Positions 44,713 through 55,905 of a DNA stretch of 64,000 nucleotides are shown piece after piece. The translations under genes were made by a program, and so were the position numbers. This stretch comes from Sparassis latifolia (lineage: Eukaryota; Basidiomycota; Agaricomycetes; Polyporales; Sparassidaceae). Within the stretch, counting starts at the first letter, position 1, and the number at the start of each line of letters is the position of its first letter. Below the pieces are notes generated by a model, which worked only from the letters and a program-made list of their open reading frames with translations, did no database searches and was not told the origin of the DNA. The stretch covers positions 2,790,001 through 2,854,000 of the forward strand of contig CM031555.1 in NCBI GenBank assembly GCA_018466975.1, read 5' to 3'.

Positions 44713-47700
44713 TCATTGCCCCGGCAATGGACCCTGTTGTCTGTACCGCCAGTTCTGCTGCATATACGGGTTGGGAGATGGCGCTGGGGAGAAGTTGTGT
44801 GGAGTAAATCCACCAGCTGCAAACTGACCGGAACCAAACGGCATTTGCAATAGACCAACGTTGGGCACAGCGAAAAGCGGAGGCGGGCTGGCATGTGTGG
44901 CCGGGATAGCCGCCGCGGTGGGTAACGGTGGCTTGAAATTCTGCGTGAACCAAGGGGTTAGGTAAACCGGACAAGGCGGGATATCAATATACGGACGTAT
45001 TGCCGGCCCTCGCGGTAAAGCTCGTCCAGCTTTTCGTCCAGGACACCTTGGGACTCAAAGTCCTGGAACGCTTTGTACAGCTTCAACGCTGAGAGCGCAT
45101 CCTCGATCGAGTCGTGTGTCTCTGTCTGGATGTTCTCCTTGAGGACGTACCATGTCAAGAATCGAAGAGATAGACGTCGCTGTCGACTCTTCAAGAAATA
45201 CATATCTACCGTATCGAGGACTTGCTCTGGAGGGACATAGATGTCTGAGGAGATTTATTAGCCTCGCGATTCGAGACAGGCTGGTCGACGCACTGATGAT
45301 ACGAAAGTCTTTCGATAGGCCATGTCCGACAAACACACATCCACGGTCTACTAGCAGGCGCAGTTTCTTGTACACCACCTTGAGTGGCGTCAGCGTATAT
45401 CTGGACAGATGGGGATCAAGATCGCCAACTATGAATAGACCGTCAGCATCATACACAAACGAAGCCGCGGGAACGTACATTTAATGCCAGAGAACTCCGT
45501 CAAGTAGTCCACAATGACCTCGCTGGTGTGTATATGATCGTCAATGAACGGCACGCCTTCCTTCGGACCATCGCCGCGAAGTACCGATACACGGGCCAAG
45601 CTCAGCCGGGCAGGTCGGAGTACCTTCTTTGTACCGTCCGAGCGATACTCTGTTTCCTCCTGTAATATCAGTCAGACAGGCTCCGCCACAATGGCCCGAC
45701 GCATACCTGCTGCATCGACACGAACTCGGCATCGATAGCAACGAGAGTCCCGGGATTGGGGAGTTCATCATATCTCAAGCACTCATGCTTAATGAGCTTC
45801 ATGTCACGATTCCTGTATACGGACGTGAGCTATTAAGAGACGCATTTTACGTTCGAAAAACATACGTCGAGATACTGGTATCGCGGCACAATATTGACTG
45901 GTCGATTGTGTTTGGGAGTGCACTGAAATTGAGTTGCTGTCGCAAATCTACACGCTCCAAATAGATGATAGCCGGAACCTAGGAACACGGTCACGAAGGG
46001 AAACGTGCCATGGCAGTAAAGTCGACGCACCTTCCAGTTAGCCGGGAAACTCAGTGCCTCTGTCTCAGAGATATTATGGACAACAAAGTCGTTGAATATG
46101 AACCACGGTGACTCCATCTTTTTTGAGTTCTCGGCCTCCGGTACTGTGAGAACTCGTCAGTCAAGGGAAAAGACGGACAAAATATGACGCACCTTTGGCG
46201 ATAGCAACAAGATGCGAATGCTGATCCTTGGGGACAACCTGTATCACCATGGCCTAAGTATCATCACTGCATAAGCAAACACATCTGACGGCAATAGGGC
46301 AGAACGGTCTCACCCTCAACTCATAGACGACAGATTCAGGATCATCCATGCCATCCAGTTGACCGCTCAACTCTATCGTCGGCTTCAAGAAAGTCTGATG
46401 CCGAGTGTCCAGCCAGAACTTGTGGGATTCTTCATTGAAAACACCTGCATTCACCGCAAGTATTGCAGGCAGATCCCTGGTCCGGATCGACCGCCGCGAC
46501 TCGAAGTTAGTTAATCGTTTGCAACTCTGGCACGTCGCCTTGTGAGTGGTCTTTCGCAGAAGAGATCCCCGTAGAATAGAGACGAAGTCTGTCGCGAACG
46601 CAGGATCATTGGACGCAAGCTGTCAAAGATACTCAACCTCTGGTCATACACTATAATCATGACAGATACACCACCTTTCGTGGATACACCATGTCCACAA
46701 TATGATTCATGTTTTCTTTTTCCCGGACAGCTTTGCAATGAGTGCAAGTGATGATGTTCTTAGCATCGACCCCGAGCAGCTGGGTGATCGGAGCCGGTGC
46801 TGGAGAAAACACCGACGGAGGCGACGCAAGGGGAACAAGTTGAGGATTGTGAGGGAACGAGTTGCCTTCGGAACTTAGATGGTCCACGAGGAAACGATGG
46901 AAGGCCTGAATCATGTGTGAATAATTCAGCTCTGCAGATTCTCGGCCATAGTCCATGAGTTCGATAGCATTGTTCACTATGGTGTTCTGTCAGCATACTA
47001 AGAGTGGACATAGTTGCGATGGCTGACTTTGAGCCAGCACGCCTACTGTCTTGCAAAAATTGCTCGCCTGACAATTTGTCCCTCTTGCATCTTCGAGCAT
47101 ACGCATGACAAAGCCAAGCTCACAAAGTAGACAATGTTCGCGCAGGCAATCCGTGGTTATGTGCGATTTCGCGAGATGGCGAATCGGCAGGATATAATGC
47201 ATAAGTTGTACAACGGGGTTTGTGTATGAGTTGAGAATGTGGGTCTCGAGCCCGCTGAACTCTGTTCGGTTGTAGAAGCTGCAAATATGTTTAGGTCCTG
47301 TACGCCAGTCTGGATAAACTAGGTATACGTACCCAAAGTCGAAGTCCTCGACTCCGAACTTCGAGTACTCAATCTCGACTTGCTGGTACACCTTCGGAAT
47401 GATATCAGGATTGTACTGATAATCCGGGGTGTCCGGTTCTGGCTAGATATACGATGAGACAATCATCCTGAGACAGGTCTTAAGAACAAACGTACCGTTC
47501 GTCGGGATTTTCCACTCCTGAAGCGGCCCTCAGATCTGCGTATCCCAGAGGGAACGACGTTGCGCCGACCTCTAAGTTCTTTGGGAAGGGAAGCGTATGC
47601 TACATTGTCGTTGATCTTCATAGTATTCAGAATAATTTGTGGTATCTTGGCTGGTGGGGGATAGTGTACACTAGTCGATACAAAGTCTTGGGTCCATGAG

Positions 47701-49001
47701 GACAAAAGATGGGTGTCATAGTAAGGAACACCGATGCTGCTCAACGGTCTGCAAATGAGCGTTCAGGTTTTGACAGTGACGAAAGCTAAAATGATAACCC
47801 TCTTACGTCGAGTCGGTCCATTCAATCTGAGGGAGAGGTTCCGGAGTATCTACCCATTCGACGTCCTTACCTTGGAAACCATTGAAAGGTAGATGCTCCT
47901 CCTCGCTAGCCGCGGTCATTAGATGAACAGCACCTTCAGCATCTCCAAATGCCATATATGCGCCTGTGGGGGAAACGGCGGCGGACGTGATGTATGACGA
48001 AGTATCAAGCTGGAACACGGTATCAGAAACAAGAAGAACCCGGACCTACGATATGAAAGCCGATTACCTGATAGAACTCATTGACGTTGGGGTTGGAGGC
48101 ATCGACGATATTAATAAGACCCTGGCTGGACGTGATAGTGATGCAGTGACTTCGCTTCGGTACCCTGTTGATGAAAGCGGGTCCACTCGCAAATGGAAGA
48201 GGAGAAAGTGGCTTGAGGATGCGGATGTCGTAGACCTTTACTAGAGGATCAGGGTGTGGTCGACCTTGTCTGCACCTCACCGTCAGAGACAATATGTAGA
48301 TAGCAGAAACATGGAAACTACCTGGTGCCCAATCCGATTGTGAACACAAAGTTGTCAAATGCCTCAAGGTCCTGAATCCCGTTAAGATGAGCCCGAACAC
48401 TGTTCTCCGCTCGCTGCATGGAATCCCTCGGATCATGAAGACGCAGCGTTCCGTCAGAGGCACCTGAGATCACGGCACCTGAGGACGTCGACCATAAGAG
48501 GTGTGTAAGCATTGACGGTGCTGGGGAACGTCGCATTACATCGCCCGTTTGGTAGTTCATTATTAGCAACTCTGGGGTAGCTGTAGAAGCCGCAAATACA
48601 GGTGCTGAAGGTGCATTGTTGGAGAACGTAGTTACAGGGTCCGCAGACCTAGAGAAGTAATAGTCTGCGGGTTGGGATTACCTCGGGACAACAATTTGAG
48701 CTCACCTGTAGTACCACTTGTTCACTCCTCCTTTACTCCAAGCACCCATACCGTCACTAGCGATTCCAACAGCTCGGACATTGGCTTCCGTAGCAATCAG
48801 GTCTTTCACCGCGAGATCCCCACCGACAGGGAACGCGACCCCGCGTATACCATGGGAAGTGTAGTAGGCGACGACATTCCCGGAATCCGAGCCAGCCCAC
48901 AAGGTGTCGGAAAGGGGGTCAAACGACAAGGCCGTGATGGGCTGGGGAAAGACATCGCGCTGGTGCGTTATGGGAGGCAGAGGACGGTAGGTGGACGCCA
49001 T
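44713..49001 (-). CDS. PAN2: PAN2, catalytic subunit of the PAN2-PAN3 deadenylase
   Basis: This is the poly(A)-specific exonuclease that trims mRNA tails in the cytoplasm. ATG at 49001 gives MASTYRPLPPITHQRDVFPQ. An N-terminal WD40 domain follows (TLWAGSDSGNVVAYY, VISGASDGTLRLHDPRDS, YITSAAVSPTGAYMAFGDAE). The pseudo-ubiquitin-hydrolase domain comes next (HILNSYTNPVVQLMHYI, CLREHCLLCELGFV, QLLGVDAKNIITCTHCKAV). The RNase T/DEDD exonuclease has LVAIDAEFVSMQ (Asp, Glu), GHGLSKDFRII (Asp) and HDSIEDALSALKLY (Asp). The C-terminal tail is Pro/Asn/Gln-rich (GLLQMPFGSGQFAAGG) and ends at 44713. About ten short introns; no defect is seen. It forms the right border of the accessory island. Confidence 0.9.
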
Positions 49002-49342
49002 AGTACGAACATGCGCCGCAGATTTAGGCTCGTTAACCAGCCTCTAGTATATAGGAAGAAAGAGTCGTTCCTCTATATAGACCGCAGATTGAGCAGAGCC
49101 GATCTGAGATGTTCGCTGCGAAGGCGTCGTCTCTTCCGCCGCGGTCGCGGATCCTCATTGATTACTTCAACACAGGCCGAGAGATCGGTATGCATACTCC
49201 AGACGAGACAATATTCGGTACTAGTACAATTCTTGTGTGATTCCTCAAGGAAATGTCAGGGTGTCTTGTACATGCATACACAACTGCTTTACAGGCTATC
49301 CACCACATATGCAAGACCCTCTCGCACATACATCGTACGCTC
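49002..49342. other. Intergenic
   Basis: This contains the PAN2 promoter and the 3' end of the next minus-strand gene. No gene is seen. Confidence 0.4.
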
Positions 49343-50131
49343 TCAGTATGCCTTCAATTCAGCGTGACTGAGGGTGATATCAGCAATCTCGCGGAGTTCC
49401 GTGAGCAGACGGATAGCCTCTGGGTGAGTCTTGACAGTATTGAAGTGAGCCTGGAGATTAATCTTCAATATTCACAACAGCCACCATCGTCATCGTTCCC
49501 ACAACGCACCTCCACTGACGTCCAGCCGATGACAAAAGCAATCGTATTAGGATTCTCCTCCGTCTGTCCCCATACAGCGGTGCGGACGCCGTAGCTCTCC
49601 GGGAGGCCATTCATCAGTGCCATGAGCGCAGCACCATATTCGTCGACCTTCTCCTTCGACTGTCCCGGCTTGACGGTCACGTACGCGAGTTCCGTGGCTG
49701 GTGCCGCTAGGGCGCCGTATGGCTCGCTCGTCGGGTAGATATGCACTATCCTAGACCCCCCGGCCATGAATTGCGCACAAGCCTTGCCAAGAAGAGGGTA
49801 GGCGACAGCGTCTGCCTGGAGCCGGCGATGGTCGTCAAGCCGCTCCCATACTATGGGCAACACGCCGTGAGCGTGCTTGCTATGGTTCTGATGTTACAGA
49901 GGATGCCAACCCACCGTTGCAAACATAGACATGCTTCTCCTCCTCAAACTGCAAACCGTAGTATACCCTGCAACAGCCATGAATACATTGCCAACAAAGT
50001 TATAGGTCTTCGCACTTAACGACACCTTGCGTGTTCTTCAGTATTTCCCCCGCGGGGCCCGCGATGGCCTGGTCCGCGCGGAAAGCAGCGCTGCTAGGGG
50101 CGTCGGCGACTTCAATGCAAAGGGGGGCCAT
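49343..50131 (-). CDS. Dimeric alpha/beta-barrel (ABM-like) hypothetical protein
   Basis: Four exons run from ATG at 50131 (MAPLCIEVADAPSSAAFRAD) to a stop at 49343. The protein has two halves of similar character: an N-terminal FRADQAIAGPAGEILKNTQ / VYYGLQFEEEKHVYVCN, and a C-terminal PTSEPYGALAAPATELAYVT with KVDEYGAALMALMNGLP, AVWGQTEENPNTIAFVIGW and AHFNTVKTHPEAIRLL. WGQTEEN-style strands with a following DAHFNT-like helix are typical of the dimeric alpha/beta-barrel fold (antibiotic biosynthesis monooxygenase or stress-responsive A/B barrel proteins) in fungi. The substrate is unknown. The frame is intact and GT-AG introns join well. Confidence 0.65.
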
Positions 50132-50542
50132 GTTCGTACAAGAGATCGTCTTGCTTCGTCATTGCCACCCTCGTGTACTTATAAGCTCGCTGCTAACGGA
50201 GTTCTCTGCGCCTGATCATATGCGATAACGATATCGATGTTGGGCCGCTGTGCCGGAATGCTTAGTGGATGACCTCGAAGGAACTGGAGGTAAGTATACG
50301 CTCCTTACGAAGTTATTGCTAAATGGTTCTGCCCCTTCTTCACTAAGCATGAACAATAACCTCGTGATCGCACAAGACCGTGACAGTACCACCATCTCGT
50401 CGAGGAATGAGATAGCCCAGGTTTCAGCAGACACATGAAAGCGTCCGTGGTACCAGTGGTTCAGCTTCATTTCCAAGAAATTGTATTTCCAAGCACGAAC
50501 TCTATGACTGAAGAAGCTTTACTTACTGCAGTTTGCGTGAGT
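50132..50542. other. Intergenic
   Basis: No gene is seen. The small frames on both strands (for example 50216-50476 minus) lack support. Confidence 0.4.
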
Positions 50543-52549
50543 CTAAACTACCGCCGGGGCCTTGGCCATTAAGGCAAGAATATCCCAGCCAATGTTAGCA
50601 GCAGCGATCTGGGTGATCTCGTCTGTGCGGAGGTCAGCACGAGACTCTGTCCGAAAAAATTACAGGCATACCCTGCGTGTCATATCCTAGTCATAGCGAA
50701 AATTCAGGATTTTCAAAGTATGTATGCAGAGGGCAGACGCACCTGGTGCAACTTCGACAATATCTGCACCAACGATCTTCAGGCCCGACAAGCCTTGTAG
50801 GATCTTTTTGATTTCCTAGAGTCCCAGAAATCCTCAGCCGACTGGAGCGGCAAAGGTGATCAGGCAAGATGACTCACTCTGGTGGTTATTCCTCCAATTT
50901 CCGGACTGTTGAAGCGTTGCATTAAGGCTGAGTGATCGCATGACCACGTCGCACGTACGTTCCAGTTCTGATAAGAGAGTCAGTATGCTGTGAACAATGT
51001 ACCTAGATTTGATAACTCACGCAGGAGCCATCCCCGGATCTATCACGTCAATATCGAGGGAAACTTCACATCGAATAGTCAGCCTCACCCACAAGACAGT
51101 AACAGACAAGGACTCACTGTACACAGGGTTATCGCCTACAGTCTTTCGAATCTTCTCGACAACACCCCTCCAGCCAATTTCTTCGAGATCATCCGCATGA
51201 GAGATCACAAAACCAACTTCGTAATCATTTTCGTAGTCTTCCCAACCGCCGAGTGCTCCTCGAATACCAACGTGCTATTACAACGTAGTCAACAATATGT
51301 AGTGCGGTTTTTTCAGCCATAGCTCACGATGTTTGCATTGTCGGGAGCCAAGAGACTTTCGTTATGCGCGTACCAGAAGTAGCTGCCGTGATTGACAGGC
51401 ATTTCCTGACACCACGATTGTTTCGATTGCCATATGAGCTAGATGTGTCAATGCTCACCTCGCCAGGGAGCCATGGGCTGCCTTCCTGTAACGAGTAAAT
51501 TATGAGCTGACAACCGGAACAGAGGAAAATTCGCAAACAATTGGCCTCGGCTTCCACGTATCTACACACTCTCTGTAGGTCAAATGCTATGTGGCTGAAT
51601 ACCGAATTTACTGACCGATGTGACTGTCAAAATGGATGACACTTTGAACTACGGTTCAGTTCCGAGAGTCAAGAAATCTGAATGAGATGCTTTCCTGACC
51701 TGACAGGGCCGTATACACCTGCAACTCCGCGCAATAAAGGCAGCGTAATTGTGTGGTCACCACCCTTTGGAAATATCAGAATCGGCATCATTTGTGGATC
51801 AAAATAGATGCTACCAAAGTCAACACACGAGGGTGGAACTTGCCATCCTTCGCGAGACTCTGACCTTCGTACGTGCGCAAGCTCCGCTTGGACAACAAGT
51901 CAATGTTCGCAAGTTCAAGTTGGCGCAGTGCGACTTTGTTGTCGATATACACCATAGCTACAGTACATGATGAACATGGTTTGTCCAACGCGAGAAGACA
52001 CAGAACACTGACGAACGTCACCGCAGTCGACGACGTTGAGATGATCAGAAACGCGTATCTTCATTGGCACGTTGAGCCTCGATACACCCAGGCGTCGCGC
52101 GCCTTGCCGGATGCCATTCGGACCAAATCGAGCTCTGCTCAAACATGAGAACGGTATTAAATGAAGCTGGTCTGGAAGCGTACCCCGGACGATAACTTGT
52201 GGCAGTATCGAATGGCGCACCTGTCGGAGATTCTAAGAGAGATGCTTGAGATAAACGCTGAGTATTCATCCACACCGAGAACAGCCACATCGAACAGTAA
52301 TTCTGCGTCACTCCCGAAGCACCTTTGAGGTATTGCGCCAGCAAAAGTCACAAGTCCATGCCAGGTATCACTCTTCCATGTCTCCCTGAAAGTCGTCTCA
52401 GACGAAAACAGTTCCGTGAAGTTCACCGCATCGTTTCCTTGCGGGGCTGTAACATCTCCAAGATATTGCTGCTGTCCTCGGGCATAAGTCACATATCCCA
52501 AAAGGAACGCAAAGACACTGAGAAACGATGAGAGGGAATATGGCATCAT
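50543..52549 (-). CDS. Secreted agmatinase-like ureohydrolase
   Basis: This is an arginase/agmatinase-superfamily enzyme, which hydrolyses guanidino groups to urea with two Mn ions. ATG at 52549 (MMPYSLSSFLSVFAFLLG) begins a clear signal peptide. An ATG 33 nt upstream would weaken it. Blocks in order are DTWHGLVTFAGAIPQRCFG, APFDTATSYRPG, ARFGPNGIRQGARR, GGDHTITLPLLRG (metal His), SVIHFDSHIDTW (Asp/His metal ligands), INHGSYFWYAHNESLL, SHADDLEEIGWRG, VSLDIDVIDPGMAPA (Asp ligands) and DEITQIAAANIGWDIL. The stop is at 50543. About eight introns; no lesions are seen. Fungal agmatinase-like proteins with secretion signals are known, but their natural substrate is uncertain. Confidence 0.85.
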
Positions 52550-53066
52550 CGTGGAAGATTTGTTGGATTCATGGCAACCCAACGTCGAGCATCTTTATCG
52601 GAGGGAGACCCTCGGAAGATAAGCTTCGGCATGTGAACATGCGAAGATAGAAATTGTGTGTGTGAGATAAGAGCTCGTCCGTATGGACTTCCCTGCCAGT
52701 AATCAGCGTCCGTGTCGCGACGTGGTATGCCCTTCTATCCGCGTTAAGACGGTTCACAGGTCGCCGTTGGGCCTCTACGTACGATTGATATCGAAGAGTG
52801 AGAAACTTACCTGGCCAACGTCGCCGTGGCTCACCCCTTCGACTTCGACGCGTATCCGGGAGACGGACACTGGCAGAGCCCTTATCGTGGTGGGAATTTA
52901 GAGCGGTAGACCAAGTTTGTCATTGAGGTTTGGACCGCGACACCGTGACTCAATTGCAGCAGGTGCACGTGACTGTGACGCGTTTCAAGGCTTTCGTGTC
53001 AACCGTCTCATTTCAAGTTTCAACTTGATATCATCTCCTAGAGTCTCCACGCTCGCAACAATACCC
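52550..53066. promoter_or_regulatory. Bidirectional promoter region, agmatinase / F-box gene
   Basis: This is about 520 bp between divergent genes. No gene is seen. Confidence 0.35.
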
Positions 53067-54704
53067 ATGCCTCCGCACCGCGCTTTGGAATGTCTCGATA
53101 TACTCGAAGAGATCTTTCAGCATTGCTCACGCGAAACGAACCGTCACTTGAATCGAAAGACCCTGGCGAGTTCTGCTCGCGTCTGTAGAGCATTTTCAGG
53201 TCTGGCGCTGGACATGTTGTGGGAGGAACTAGATGATATACTTCCAGCATTGAAGCTCCTTCCCTCGTTCAGGACGATCTGGATGGCTGAAGAACTTGCC
53301 TACGTAAGAGACCGTACGGTTTGGCTAAGAGAGTGACTCCGATCTGATGTTGATGTGTTGCAGGTTTTGGATCTGCAGGAACGAATGTCGCAAGCTGCTT
53401 GGGCTCGATTCCGGCAATACGCCAATCGCGTACGTAAGCTCTCGTACGATGCCAGTGGATATTCGCTCGAGACTCGAAAGACTCGAAGCTCAACACTAGA
53501 GCAACTTTTTGAATACAATGGCAGTCAGGCGTTGTTTCCGCACCTGGAGATATTGACGTGGACGCAGTATTCTCTATCTGATAGGAGCATACTCCCTCTC
53601 ATTGCGCCATCGCTGCGATCCCTTCGGATCAGGAACGACGACATATCCTATGAGAGTGCCTATGAGAGCAGAGATAGTTGGGAATATTGCACTGATGACG
53701 AAGTGCTTAGCACCCTTATGCGAACCATCTGCTCTCGTGCATCTCACCTGTAATCCATTTGCGCAGAGGGCATCTATCACCCTTTGTCGCTGGTGTCGAT
53801 CTCATCGTGCAGGCGTCTCAGCTCACTCCGGATACAACCGGATCATCTAAATCTTCCCCTTCTGCAAGGGCTTGCAGCATTGCCGCTCCTGGTTGAGCTC
53901 AGTATCGACGTCAATTCGATGGCCAATGATGTTGTCACCCGCCTTGGATTCAAGATGTTGCAGACGTTGAGGATTGATGGCGAGATCTTTACTACCATGC
54001 GGTTCTTGTCCATGATCTCCTCCCCGTTTATCCACACTTTCTCGGTCGACATTGCGGTCCAGGAGGACGCCGAATCACTCCGCTCTCTGTCAGCAATGAT
54101 AGCTGCCAAATTCCCTTCTCTGTGCAATCTGCAGTTTCGTGCAACGGGTTTCGGAGCGGAGGATCTGCCACTATCAGCAATTATCGAATCCCTCTTGTCG
54201 TTGCGCAGTCTTCGCGTCATAGACCTGACACCTTTAAAGGGCATGTCATTGTCAAACCAAGAGCTCGTGGACATGGCCTCTGCTTGGCCTGATGCAGAGG
54301 TATTATCAATCTGGGGCACGGCTACGTCAGTGGATGCGGGGCATGTCCTTACTGCATTCGCCCGCCTCTGTCCGAATCTCAAAGACTTCAGTCTGCCGTA
54401 CCTGAACTTCGATGCACTTCCATCACCGGACTCTTTGTCTAATATTTCTGCGGTCGGACACTGTCTACGCACCCTCAGGTTCAATGCTTTGTTAAACGAC
54501 TCGGTCCCAGACCCGTCTGCGGCGGCACATTTTCTCGACGTGATCTTCCCAGAACTTGACCTCAAGAGGGCGATAGCTTATGAAGTGGACGTAAAGAGAG
54601 ACCTCCGTTCTCCCGATGAATCTAGATGGAAAAAGGTGCTGGAGCTTCTAGCTTCCCTCCGGCGGGACAGGGAGCATCGGCTAGACCAAGTCGAAAGTTC
54701 GTGA
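53067..54704 (+). CDS. F-box / leucine-rich-repeat-like protein
   Basis: This is a typical basidiomycete F-box protein, the probable substrate receptor of an SCF ubiquitin ligase. ATG at 53067 begins MPPHRALECLDILEEIFQHC, an F-box helix. TLASSARVCRAFSGLALDML follows. After an intron (53304-53363) come Leu-rich repeats, for example PSLRSLRIRNDDIS, PLLVELSIDVNSM, MLQTLRIDG, LRSLRVIDLTPL and CPNLKDFSLPYLNF. The end is at 54704. A second intron at 53750-53812 is exactly 63 nt. Leaving it in keeps the frame but brings in a TAA immediately after the donor, so splicing is needed. No target can be inferred. Confidence 0.75.
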
Positions 54705-55905
54705 GGGCTTCATATCAGGTATGCTGCCGAGCCTTCGCTGCCAGAACCGCTGCTAACTGTGAGTGCAGTCAGCTTGCCGATTGTCAAGTAGCGACCGGTG
54801 CTCTGGCTACGTTTCGCATTCAGGGATGGTGATCATGGTTCCTTTGCAAATACGATACGTGCGATATTCGTTCATATGTCATCTCCGAGGCTCTGAAATT
54901 CTAACATCATTGCTTTCCGTCTATGAATCATCGATGTTCGTGTCTTTTTCTTCCGCATGTCGCCGTGTTGCACGGTACACGGACGAAATGTTCGTCGGCG
55001 ACCCTCGGAGCATGCGACGATTCCTTTCTTTGTATTTTGTGTCTAGCTCGATGCTACTCTTGACGTGCAATGCCTTGTCCTTTAAGCACTTATGATCGAT
55101 CGCCGAAAGCAATTTTTTAAACGGCTAAACTGTATATTGCTAATCGCTGCCAGGTATGGTTCGCTTACCGACTGCAGGACGACGGAGTGCTCCGTATTCA
55201 ACAACTCGTCCATGATTCGAACAGGTGGCGTTTGCTGAAGGTGCCCTAATGCATATGTGGTGCAGTGAGAGCGGCTCCCGGGATATGTGCGTGTTCTTAC
55301 CATCTTTTATCGCTTGTGCTAAGGTTAGGCACAGTGTGGCAGACTTGAAATACCGAAGTACGAATTCGCCGTTAAGCTTCATGATAGAAACCGGATACGC
55401 GGTTGAATCACATCGTTGCATTTGAAGTGGTGGCGAGAACCGGCAAGTCCACCTGCATTTCCACCATTGACGCTGCCGCCTCCGGAACTCTGAGCAAGAC
55501 ACGGGATAGTGAGCCCGCTTATGTCGTACCAAGTGCACGGTTAGCAGTGAGTGATACAAACCTGACGACCTCAAGCAGTGTGGTCGGTGCTAGCTACTTG
55601 TACAAGTTGGAGTACAGGTTTTACATTAATCTATAGCGGCCCATCGCGGAAGAGATCCGAACGACTCTCCCTTCGTTAGGCTCACAGGAAGTTCTCCAAG
55701 GTCTCAGGCGTACGTCTCTAGAATCTTGGATTCGGGGCGAATGAATAAAGTGTGTATTGTAATATATTTTGTGTGCGAATCAATGGGATGAGAGACGATT
55801 ATAACGTATTAATCGCTAATACTACAGACACAGCGTACAGTCCTATCAGTATATCTATTCATTGAGCGGAGTCCGAGAACGAAAGCAAATAATAAGATAG
55901 TGAGG
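54705..55905. other. Convergent intergenic region
   Basis: About 1.2 kb holds the 3' ends of the F-box and MOT1 genes. Several open frames of 60-145 codons exist on both strands, but none has a recognisable motif or good start context. I see no gene. Confidence 0.4.

Noticed and set aside
54763..55574. Frames of 110 and 144 codons on both strands right of the F-box gene
   Set aside because: They have no conserved motif, no good start context and lie in a convergent intergenic region.
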